In this document: in pieces, positions 45,742-53,586 of the stretch
How positions within the stretch are numbered: position 1 is the first letter of the stretch
Layout: each line of letters begins with the position of its first letter
The notes under the pieces: model-generated
Told to the model about the DNA's origin: nothing
The model's input: the letters and a program-made list of their open reading frames with translations, nothing else
The model's database searches: none
Translations under genes and position numbers: made by a program
Assembly: GCA_028684065.1 (NCBI GenBank)
Contig: JAQUGO010000001.1
Span: 186,001 to 250,000 of the forward strand
From: Sulfurospirillaceae bacterium
Lineage (GTDB): Bacteria; Campylobacterota; Campylobacteria; Campylobacterales; Sulfurospirillaceae
Length of the DNA: 64,000 bases
Direction: 5' to 3'

Positions 45742-45765
45742 GGTGCAGAATCTTAACTCTGCACC
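45742..45765. terminator. hairpin between bamD and lon
   Basis: GGTGCAGA (45742-45749) and TCTGCACC (45758-45765) form an 8-bp stem with an 8-nt loop between two minus-strand genes. No T-run follows on the minus strand; on the plus strand GTTTTAAA follows. It could be an attenuator or processing site for bamD-lon. Confidence 0.5.
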
Positions 45766-45803
45766 GTTTTAAAGTATTATAGACTAAAGAAGTAAATGGA
45801 GAG

Positions 45804-46448
45804 TTATTTTTCAAACCACGCACGATACCAAGGAATATAAGGGTCAACAATTTGTGCTTCACGCAATGGTGACTTATTTAATTTCTCCTCATAGTGCTTT
45901 GCTGCCTCTGGCTTATCAATTCTTTCATAAAGACCTTGAATATTCTCTTCTAAAAAGTATTGCCCTAGTTCAAGTCGTACAAGCATTGTTTCTGCAAGCG
46001 GTCGAAATTTTGAATTAGGATATTTTATTATGAACTCTTTAGTTTGGACAATCGTATCAAGTAAAAGTTGTTGATTTCTGTTAGGATTTGGAAAGGCTTC
46101 ATAGTTTGCTTTTAGTTTCATATAACGCACATGATCAGCATTTTCTTTCGTACCATAACGTTTTAAATACTCATCCAAATAGAAGTTTGCCAAGATATAC
46201 TCTTCATCTTGCATATGTGCATTAGCAAGCATAATCATGGCTTCTGCAAGCAGTGGAGACTCAACATGCTCACTGGAAAGTGACGTGTAAAAAGAGTCTG
46301 CTTTTTCTAAATCTTGGCTTTTAATTTCTTTGGCTATTTGCTCATACCAGTATGTTGCAGGCTTATTAAACACCTCTTTACTTTTAGGCGCACACCCACT
46401 GATAAAGGCCACCGATACCGCTATGATAAGAATATTTGTTATTTTCAT
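45804..46448 (-). CDS. bamD: outer membrane assembly lipoprotein BamD
   Basis: The 214-residue lipoprotein has its lipobox at FISGC and five TPR-type helical pairs (for example YWYEQIAKEIKSQDLEKADSFY and AEAMIMLANAHMQDEEYILANFYLDEYLKRYG). BamD is the essential lipoprotein of the outer-membrane barrel assembly machine with BamA. Its place between lon and fliW agrees with Campylobacter gene order. Confidence 0.9.
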   Translation of the reverse strand: MKITNILIIAVSVAFISGCAPKSKEVFNKPATYWYEQIAKEIKSQDLEKADSFYTSLSSEHVESPLLAEAMIMLANAHMQDEEYILANFYLDEYLKRYGTKENADHVRYMKLKANYEAFPNPNRNQQLLLDTIVQTKEFIIKYPNSKFRPLAETMLVRLELGQYFLEENIQGLYERIDKPEAAKHYEEKLNKSPLREAQIVDPYIPWYRAWFEK

Positions 46449-46576
46449 TCACTTCATCCTTTTGATTAAAAATACTATTGTATCTTCTTTTTTGTTATCT
46501 TAAAATAAAAGTCTATTTTTTTTCTTTTTTGCCGATTTGTTTTCTCTAGCACTGTTTTATTTAACAGATAAAATGG

Positions 46577-46582
46577 TACAAT
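46577..46582 (+). promoter_or_regulatory. extended -10 for fliW
   Basis: TACAAT at 46577-46582 is preceded by TG one base upstream and lies 33 bp before the fliW ATG. The gap between bamD and fliW is otherwise T-rich without clear motifs. Confidence 0.45.
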
Positions 46583-46615
46583 AAAGGTGATATTCACCCG
46601 ACTTAAAGGAACACT

Positions 46616-47008
46616 ATGGTTTTCACGGTAAAAGCACCCATCCCAGGATTTGAAATCATTAAAGAAATAGAAGTTGAAAAAATTGATGACTTTTTTGTGA
46701 GGATTATTTCAAAATCAGACAAAACTACCTTTACAACGATTAATCCTTTTATGATTCGTAACTATATATTTGATATTCCTGAATATTTTCAACTGCTCCT
46801 TGGTATTAATGAAAAAACTAATATTTTAATTCTCAATATAATGATTATCGCAACTCCGATTGAAAGTTCAACCATTAATTTTATAGCACCTATCATCTTT
46901 AATACTGATAATGGAACTGTAGCACAAGTCCTTTTAGATGCAGGCAAATATCCAGATTTTGGATTGATGGAGAGTATTTCTAATTATTTAAACAAAGAAG
47001 AGGTTTAA
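46616..47008 (+). CDS. fliW: flagellar assembly factor FliW
   Basis: The 130-residue protein matches FliW: FTVKAPIPGFEIIKEIEVEKIDDFFV, then NILILNIMIIATPIESSTINFIAPIIFN. FliW binds flagellin and antagonises CsrA, linking flagellin export to flagellin translation. ATG follows AAAGGAAC. It is divergent from bamD, with its own -10. Confidence 0.9.
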   Translation: MVFTVKAPIPGFEIIKEIEVEKIDDFFVRIISKSDKTTFTTINPFMIRNYIFDIPEYFQLLLGINEKTNILILNIMIIATPIESSTINFIAPIIFNTDNGTVAQVLLDAGKYPDFGLMESISNYLNKEEV

Positions 47009-47073
47009 ATCGAGAATATAATATAGACTACATTTTTTATTAAAAATGTACGTGCAAAGGAGGATAATTTAAG

Positions 47074-50000
47074 ATGTTTAGTTTAAATGTTAATGTTTTT
47101 ATATTTTTTAAAATATTTGCAAAAATAAATTTTTTACTTGCACTTTTTTTGATTCTTTTTTGCTCAAGCATGAATTTACATGCCGGATGGCTCCAAAAAA
47201 ATGAACGCCCCTTTACACTTCGCAACACCAATGGAGTTACAGGAGATAACATTTATGGTGATTTCAATGTTACAGGTGCACCTATTTTGTGTGTCACTAA
47301 AACAAATGGCCAATGTGATTGGAATTATACAGGCATGCTTGCAACCGCTAATAGTAAATACCTTGTAGACAAACCAACCTCACAAATCCCATTAAACTCT
47401 TCCAGCGCAGATTTAACAATCCCCTCAGATGCAACTATTATCAAGGCATATTTGTACTGGAGTGGACATATTCATGGAAATACAGCAACGCAAACAGCGT
47501 ACAATGCTGCAATCGATGGATACAACAGTGTTATTTTTCGTACACCAGATGGCAATGACCATACCATTACTGCCAATATTAATGATACTACAAAAGTCAA
47601 TTATTATACCTATCTCAATGACACCATTAACACTAAAGGATTTCGACTTTTCTACCAAGCAACTGTCGATGTAACCGATATTGTTAAAAACGGCGGTTAT
47701 GCTTCCAATAAAAAACAATTTACTGTTGGTAATATTAAAGTTACAGCAGGGCCAGACCAAACACTCTATGAGCCTGAAATTAATGGAAATGTTGTATGGG
47801 GTCCAATGGGAGGGTGGTCTCTTGTAGTAGAATATACTAGACCTGTTGCTTCAGGACAAAAATATAAAAACGTTTCTATCTATGATGGATTTCAATTCTT
47901 ACTTCCACCGACCAATCAAACAGAATCTATAGATATTAATATTAGTGGTTTTTTAACACCTTTGACACAAGTTCCAACAGGTTCAATGGCATTTTATGCC
48001 ATGGGTTCAGAAAAAAAACTAACTGGTGAAAAAGTTAAACTTTCTAATAAAGCTGGCATTCTCCAAGATGTTTATAATAGCATTAACCCTGTTGGAGAAT
48101 TTCTTAATGATTCAATTTCCATTTTTGGCACAAATCTAGATGCTACTCGTATTTTTAATCCTGGAATAGACTTAGATGTTTTCAATATCGCAACAAGTTG
48201 TAAAAATAGCAGTGGTGCAACTGTAGCATGTATTGATACCAATCAAACCAGTACCACTTTACAGCTTAGTGTAAAGAATACGAATAACACAAGTGATCAA
48301 TCATTCCCTGGTATGATAGCTTTCTCTGTTGACATCTATCAGCCAAATATCAGCTCATTTAGAAAAGACTCAAATACAAGTGTTACCCAAATTCTCTACC
48401 CAAACGATTCTGTAGAATATACTTTAGACTTGAATAATTCAGGAACTGAAGCAGCAGAAAACATTACTATTTTTGATACTTTTTCATCTACCGTTGGTAG
48501 CGACATGCTTTTAGATTTGATTGATAGAAACGCAACAGCTATCAAAAACAGTATTCGCCTTAAATCATATTCAGAAGCAAATTACCATTGTGCGATTGGT
48601 TCTACTGATCCAGCGTGCGCTACATTAGCTCAAGATGCAAACTGCTCTGTTGATTATGCCGATAATAATATATCGCAAGCAACTAAAGTATGGTGTAATG
48701 TTCCTTATATGGCTGTTAATGCAAGAGAACTAATGAAATTTTCTATTACTATACGCAATGATTACAATCAGACTTTAGCAGACCAAAATGTTACCAATGT
48801 CGCTTATGCAGAATATTACAATGCAGCAACTCATGAAAAAATATCTGTTCTTGGGCAAAGTAATATTAATACAGCTGGAACGATAGGTGGACTACTGTCC
48901 TATAATTCATTACTTGACGTCGTTGACAATTATGATAACACCTACAATTATAATGCCTTAGTTGGACTAAAAACAAAAATCGCTAATTCTACAAATAAAA
49001 CTCTTGAAGCCGTATATTTAGGGAGTGATCCTACAAATCCTATTCCATCTTTGTATATTGGGCCAACCTATGACATGTTGGTTCTCTTTAGATTATCAAA
49101 TGATACGTGTACAGAAGATTTACCCATTAGTAGCACAGGGGATGTTACAACTACTTTTGTTGCTGGAGCAAACCAATATACATCCGTATCAAATGCCTTT
49201 ACATTGGTCAATCAAGCAAAAAAAGTTTCTAAGATAAAAACACATTTTATTGATTGGAATAAAATATCCCTTAATTTAATAGGAAATAACTGTGTCAATA
49301 ATAGCAGTATTTTGGGCAATCTTAAGGGAGTACCTCAATGTGTCAATGGGAACGAAGATAAAATACAAAATCTTATGACCGTTGATGTTACAGAATGTAT
49401 TACAGCCCCAGTGGGTAAAGATGCAGCGTGTTATTCTGAAGCCTATAATTCTAGTGGTAGTAAAGGGAATATTTACCCACCAAAATACAATAATACGTAT
49501 GGATGTTTAATGTGCTTATCAGACAAAGTTAATGGTACGAATAATTGTTCGCGTGACAATTTTGCCATTCGCCCTAATGATTTTAACAGTAGCATCAGTG
49601 CTAATCAACTTTTTGTAGCCGAACAAAATAATGCTATTACATTTAGAGCCAATCAATATGGCGGCATAGGAACACTTGATTATAATGAATCCATGAATAC
49701 TTCGTTTACTGTAGATATTAATATCAGTGATTCTAATAAAACATGTGTCAATCCTTCAATACAACTCAGTCCTAATATTGTTTTTGTAAATGGCTTAGTA
49801 ACAAATAATTATATGTTCTCCAATGTAGGTGATTTTAATTTGAGTATCCATGATATCAATGGTTCAGAATTCGCATTAATTGATGCAGATGACACTCCTG
49901 ATAATACCCGTTTTATCACACCTTTTGTACAACAGATTAAAGTGATACCATCTACCTTTCAAATAGATGGTAACTTTACAAATACAGCTAATAATTTTAC

Positions 50001-50949
50001 CTATCTATCCAATTTTGAAGCATTTCCTAACGCGGCAGACCGAAACATGTCAGCCAATTTGGATCTTAATATCTCTGCTCTTGGGGCCTTAAATACCATT
50101 ATGTCAAACTATACATCACAATGCTATGCTCAAGATGGCAATTTAACCGCAACATTAAACTCAGCATTGGTCATTAATCCCACTACAGCGCTAACGAAAG
50201 TTTTATGGTATGACAATCTCCATAGTCTTAATGGCAGTGTACCGCTAAATGGTACAACCTCTTACATTATGGATTTTAATCGTACCCAATTTGATAGTAA
50301 CGATGCCAATGGTACAGCTCATGTTAATTACCGTATTAATTTTGATCGAAATACTACAAAAACAGTAAAACCAATTCTTTTTAACCTAAATAATGTCCGA
50401 TTAACCGACGTAAACAGTGTTACGGGAGCCAAAATACTTAACCAAACAGCAACTTTTTACTACGGTCGTACCCATGCCCCAGACTATCGTTTTTCTGGTG
50501 TTACCAGTGGCTTAGCAACAATTTATTACGAAGTTTCTTGTAAAGACTGTAATCTTAGTGAACGTACTGCTTTTGGTATTACGGGCAATGAAAGTGTTGA
50601 TGCCATTGGCTGGTATCAAAATGTTTTACATGCGAATACAATGGGAACAGCTGCTCCTTCAACAATAAGTGCTAACATCACTGTTGGAGCACCAACACAT
50701 ACGGTTGATACCACAACAACCATCACTACAACAACTCTTCCAAATATTGGTAAAATTAATCTCAATGGAGCCAATTGGCTTGTACATTATCCTACAGATT
50801 TTACCGTTGAGTTTTTTGGTAGTGGGCAGTGGGCAGGATCGGGTTTTGTCAAACCAAATCAACCTAGTGCAACCGATACTAATACAACGGTGGGTGAGCA
50901 TGTTCATAAAACAGCACCAATAAGGTCTAATCGTAGGATAACATGGTGA
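47074..50949 (+). CDS. large secreted surface protein with DUF11-like region, rich in N-glycosylation sequons
   Basis: The 1291-residue protein has a signal peptide (about residues 12-38, ending LHA) and a strong AAAGGAGG ribosome site. An N-terminal beta-rich part includes AYLYWSG and GGWSLVVEYTRP. A DUF11-like repeat starts near residue 430 (NDSVEYTLDLNNSGTEAAENITIFD). Several cysteine-rich stretches follow, and the extreme C-terminus ends SNRRITW. By my count there are 26 D-x-N-x-S/T sites, the acceptor of PglB-type N-glycosylation. The stop overlaps the first pseudopilin gene. I infer a secreted or surface-displayed adhesin-like protein handled by the pseudopilins. No enzymatic motif was recognised. 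Confidence 0.75.
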   Translation: MFSLNVNVFIFFKIFAKINFLLALFLILFCSSMNLHAGWLQKNERPFTLRNTNGVTGDNIYGDFNVTGAPILCVTKTNGQCDWNYTGMLATANSKYLVDKPTSQIPLNSSSADLTIPSDATIIKAYLYWSGHIHGNTATQTAYNAAIDGYNSVIFRTPDGNDHTITANINDTTKVNYYTYLNDTINTKGFRLFYQATVDVTDIVKNGGYASNKKQFTVGNIKVTAGPDQTLYEPEINGNVVWGPMGGWSLVVEYTRPVASGQKYKNVSIYDGFQFLLPPTNQTESIDINISGFLTPLTQVPTGSMAFYAMGSEKKLTGEKVKLSNKAGILQDVYNSINPVGEFLNDSISIFGTNLDATRIFNPGIDLDVFNIATSCKNSSGATVACIDTNQTSTTLQLSVKNTNNTSDQSFPGMIAFSVDIYQPNISSFRKDSNTSVTQILYPNDSVEYTLDLNNSGTEAAENITIFDTFSSTVGSDMLLDLIDRNATAIKNSIRLKSYSEANYHCAIGSTDPACATLAQDANCSVDYADNNISQATKVWCNVPYMAVNARELMKFSITIRNDYNQTLADQNVTNVAYAEYYNAATHEKISVLGQSNINTAGTIGGLLSYNSLLDVVDNYDNTYNYNALVGLKTKIANSTNKTLEAVYLGSDPTNPIPSLYIGPTYDMLVLFRLSNDTCTEDLPISSTGDVTTTFVAGANQYTSVSNAFTLVNQAKKVSKIKTHFIDWNKISLNLIGNNCVNNSSILGNLKGVPQCVNGNEDKIQNLMTVDVTECITAPVGKDAACYSEAYNSSGSKGNIYPPKYNNTYGCLMCLSDKVNGTNNCSRDNFAIRPNDFNSSISANQLFVAEQNNAITFRANQYGGIGTLDYNESMNTSFTVDINISDSNKTCVNPSIQLSPNIVFVNGLVTNNYMFSNVGDFNLSIHDINGSEFALIDADDTPDNTRFITPFVQQIKVIPSTFQIDGNFTNTANNFTYLSNFEAFPNAADRNMSANLDLNISALGALNTIMSNYTSQCYAQDGNLTATLNSALVINPTTALTKVLWYDNLHSLNGSVPLNGTTSYIMDFNRTQFDSNDANGTAHVNYRINFDRNTTKTVKPILFNLNNVRLTDVNSVTGAKILNQTATFYYGRTHAPDYRFSGVTSGLATIYYEVSCKDCNLSERTAFGITGNESVDAIGWYQNVLHANTMGTAAPSTISANITVGAPTHTVDTTTTITTTTLPNIGKINLNGANWLVHYPTDFTVEFFGSGQWAGSGFVKPNQPSATDTNTTVGEHVHKTAPIRSNRRITW

Positions 50950-51626
50950 TTCGCAAAGCTTCCTCTATGATTGAACTGGTTATTGCTATTGTTGTAATGG
51001 GCATTGCTGTATCTGCTTTACCGATGATTTTAGTGCAAAGTCAGAACAATAATGCTTTAGCCCTGCAACAAGAAGTTATTTTAGCAACCAAAACAAAACT
51101 TGGCTATCTTTTATCCTATGAGTGGGATATAAATTCTTATGATAACAATGCAAGTGTTTCACGAGTTTTAGACACCAATGCTTCAACAAGTGCAAATTCA
51201 GCTTTTTACACTACGACCATAAGACGTATTGGACATATTTCTGCTGATAAAAGACGACGATTAAGAGATGATATGAAAGCACCAACGGTTGTTGGCAGTG
51301 CCAATTGGGGCAATATAGCACTCAGTGATCTGGATGATTTTAATGGCAAAAGTGAAACAACAACCGTTGTTTCAGCTGATATGGATTATATTTTTAATTT
51401 AGAACTAAACTCTACCGTTAGCTATATTTCAGATAGTCCAAGTTCGGGAACGTATAACAATCAAGATATTAATTTTACCTTCAATGCCAATAGCACTCCA
51501 GCTCATCCAACAAATATCAAAATGATTACAATTCGTACAGCCGATACTTCGCATAATGTCAATATCGTCTTACGTGCTTTCGCTTCTAATATAGGCGAAA
51601 GTGGTATTGCCAAAAGGGCGTGGTAA
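50943..51626 (+). CDS. minor pseudopilin, first of three (type II/IV prepilin)
   Basis: The 227-residue protein has a class III prepilin leader. Cleavage would fall after Ala6 in IRKA/SSMIELVIAI, leaving Glu at position 5 of the mature protein, then a 20-residue hydrophobic helix. The rest is a Ser/Thr/Asn-rich periplasmic domain with 4 D/E-x-N-x-S/T sites. The start overlaps the large protein's stop by 7 nt. Position and size suggest the GspI/PilV-like role in a minor-pseudopilin tip complex. Confidence 0.75.
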   Translation: MVIRKASSMIELVIAIVVMGIAVSALPMILVQSQNNNALALQQEVILATKTKLGYLLSYEWDINSYDNNASVSRVLDTNASTSANSAFYTTTIRRIGHISADKRRRLRDDMKAPTVVGSANWGNIALSDLDDFNGKSETTTVVSADMDYIFNLELNSTVSYISDSPSSGTYNNQDINFTFNANSTPAHPTNIKMITIRTADTSHNVNIVLRAFASNIGESGIAKRAW

Positions 51627-52522
51627 TGAGAAAAGCCTTCACAATGTTAGAACTCGTTATGGTGATGGTAGTTTTAGGTATTGTGGCTAGTATTGGTGCT
51701 GATATTATCGCATCTATGTACACAAGCTACCTTCGCACACGTACCGTCAATCGTTTAGAGTCTCAAACTGAAATCACGCTAGAACAAATTGCAAAAAGGT
51801 TGCAATATCGCATTAAAGAGAGCGTTATAGCTAGAAAAACTGGAGATTTTAAAGCATTGGCAGATTCTTTAAACGTTAATAGCACCTATGATATTCTAGA
51901 GTGGATAGGCTACAGCAATGAAAGTTTGTTAGGTACTCCCATCCCTGGATGGAGTGGCTTTATTGACCTTGATAGTAATGAAACAAACCGAACAAGTGGT
52001 ACATTAAAGACATCTGAAAGCAATCTAACAGAAGCGGCCTTGACCATTAATGCATTAACAGATTCAGCTATAGACATGACAACGGGTAAAGAAGCTGCTC
52101 TTATTTTTAAAGGTCAACCTTCTAATATTAATGATTTTGGCTGGGGGAATATAACAAATACTGATGGGACGAGTACTCTTAAAGTTAAAGTTGGTACAAC
52201 TGACGATACATTAGTCATAAGCAATGATACTCTCCCAACTGAAATTTTTGAACAATATTATCTTGCGCACAGTGCTTATGCTATTGTTCCGAGTGACACA
52301 AACTCAACTGATTTTAATCTAACACTGTATTACAACTATCAACCGTGGTTAGGGCAAGATTATAATACAAGTGGCTCACCTGCCCTCTTAGCGGAACATG
52401 CAAGCCTTTTTCGTTTTAAACAAGATGAGTCTATTTTAAGGTTAAAGCTTTGTTTACACGATGCTAATCAAACAGGAGTTGGAGATTTTATTGTTGTCTG
52501 CAAAGAAAAGGTGGTTTACTAA
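51626..52522 (+). CDS. minor pseudopilin, second of three
   Basis: I start at the ATG 51626, which overlaps the previous stop as TAATG; an in-frame GTG lies two codons earlier. The 298-residue protein begins MRKA/FTMLELVMVMVVLGI, a textbook prepilin peptidase site with Phe1 and Glu5. The larger globular part resembles GspJ-type minor pseudopilins in size. Seven D/E-x-N-x-S/T sites are present, several overlapping or adjacent (DSNETNRT, DTNSTDFNLT). It is tightly coupled to both neighbours. Confidence 0.75.
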   Translation: MRKAFTMLELVMVMVVLGIVASIGADIIASMYTSYLRTRTVNRLESQTEITLEQIAKRLQYRIKESVIARKTGDFKALADSLNVNSTYDILEWIGYSNESLLGTPIPGWSGFIDLDSNETNRTSGTLKTSESNLTEAALTINALTDSAIDMTTGKEAALIFKGQPSNINDFGWGNITNTDGTSTLKVKVGTTDDTLVISNDTLPTEIFEQYYLAHSAYAIVPSDTNSTDFNLTLYYNYQPWLGQDYNTSGSPALLAEHASLFRFKQDESILRLKLCLHDANQTGVGDFIVVCKEKVVY

Positions 52523-52980
52523 TGCGTCAAGGATTTAGTATGATTACTGCTATTATCTTTATGATTTTAGTCGCAACCATTGGTGCATTATCACTGTCAC
52601 TTTCAAGTGTTTCTGTCAAACAAACTTCAGATCTTTATCTAAGAGAACAAGCAGAAATTTTAGTGCAAAGTGCAACAGAATATGCATTGCTCGCTATATC
52701 TGGGCATGATTTTTCTGCAAATTGTTTAAACACGATTAATGCAACCTATACCCCAGATGGAATAACAACTGCCTTTGATATCAATATTACAATGTATTAT
52801 CTTGGCAATGGACTACCCAATAACTGCCAAAAACCAAGTGGTTCGATTAATGCAATTTCAAGTAATATTGATACCAATGAATCAAATCTCACTGTTTTAA
52901 TTGATACCATTGTAACATCTACCGCGACTGCCTCAACAGAGCCCATTCGTATCCACCGTCGCACACTTCAAAAACCCTAA
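52522..52980 (+). CDS. minor pseudopilin, third of three, without Glu5 (GspK/PilX-like)
   Basis: The 152-residue protein starts with the prepilin-like leader MRQG/FSMITAIIFMILVATIGAL. Position 5 of the mature form is Thr instead of Glu, which is how GspK-type tip pseudopilins differ from the others. Three D/E-x-N-x-S/T sites occur in the periplasmic part. Its start shares an A with the previous stop (TAATG). It is the last gene of the locus. Confidence 0.72.
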   Translation: MRQGFSMITAIIFMILVATIGALSLSLSSVSVKQTSDLYLREQAEILVQSATEYALLAISGHDFSANCLNTINATYTPDGITTAFDINITMYYLGNGLPNNCQKPSGSINAISSNIDTNESNLTVLIDTIVTSTATASTEPIRIHRRTLQKP

Positions 52981-53023
52981 AATCAGTACAAAAAATATCC
53001 TAGTTGTTTAAGGTTCGTTTTGT

Positions 53024-53053
53024 TATACTTTTTGTACAAACCCGTTTAACGGG
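53024..53053 (+). promoter_or_regulatory. hpf promoter -10 and leader hairpin
   Basis: TATACT at 53024-53029 is followed at 53041-53053 by CCCGTT-T-AACGGG, a 6-bp palindrome that would lie near the 5' end of the transcript. An AAAGGAG ribosome site follows it. The inverted pair GTACAAAAA (52986-52994)/TTTTTGTAC (53029-53037) surrounds the promoter. Confidence 0.45.
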
Positions 53054-53070
53054 AAGGAAAAGGAGACAAG

Positions 53071-53586
53071 ATGAACACTAGTATCGTAGGAAAACAGTTT
53101 GATTTAACTGAACCCATCAAAGCCTATATTGAGGATGCTGTTGAATCACTCAAGAAGTATAATTTAGACGTAATCTCTGTTCGTACTGTAATTTCTGCCG
53201 ATGAAAAAAACGGCAAAAAAGGCTTTAGTGTTGAATTCGCTATCAATATGGCCCATTTGAATACAGTTGTTATTCAGCAAAAAGACAAAGATGTTTATGC
53301 GGCTATTGACCTAGCCATTGAACGAGCCAAAAAAGTGCTTAGACGCCACCATGATAAAATGATTAATCAAAAAAGAGCAGAAGAAATTGTAGCAGAGAAT
53401 GAAAATACGGAAGGAAGCGATGATGAAATTGTTCCAGTACGTTTAGACAGTTACAAACCTATTGAAATTGAAGATGCAATGAATGAACTTAAAGTATCTG
53501 ATAAGCAATTTATGGTATTTCATGATATGGAAGATAAATTCCGCGTCATGTACAAAAAGTCTGATGGAAGATTTGGGCTTTACTAA
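53071..53586 (+). CDS. hpf: ribosome hibernation promoting factor, long form
   Basis: The 171-residue long HPF has an N-terminal S30AE domain (MNTSIVGKQFDLTEPIKAYIEDAVESL), which blocks the A and P sites of idle ribosomes, and a C-terminal domain (VRLDSYKPIEIEDAMNELKVSDKQFMVF) that pairs 70S into 100S dimers. Its stop codon overlaps the convergent recG stop. Confidence 0.93.
   Translation: MNTSIVGKQFDLTEPIKAYIEDAVESLKKYNLDVISVRTVISADEKNGKKGFSVEFAINMAHLNTVVIQQKDKDVYAAIDLAIERAKKVLRRHHDKMINQKRAEEIVAENENTEGSDDEIVPVRLDSYKPIEIEDAMNELKVSDKQFMVFHDMEDKFRVMYKKSDGRFGLY

Noticed and set aside
46506-46538. Possible sigma28 promoter before fliW (GCCGATTT at 46531)
   Set aside because: No TAAA lies at the required 15-bp spacing; the nearest is 21 bp away. 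The extended -10 at 46577 is better placed.
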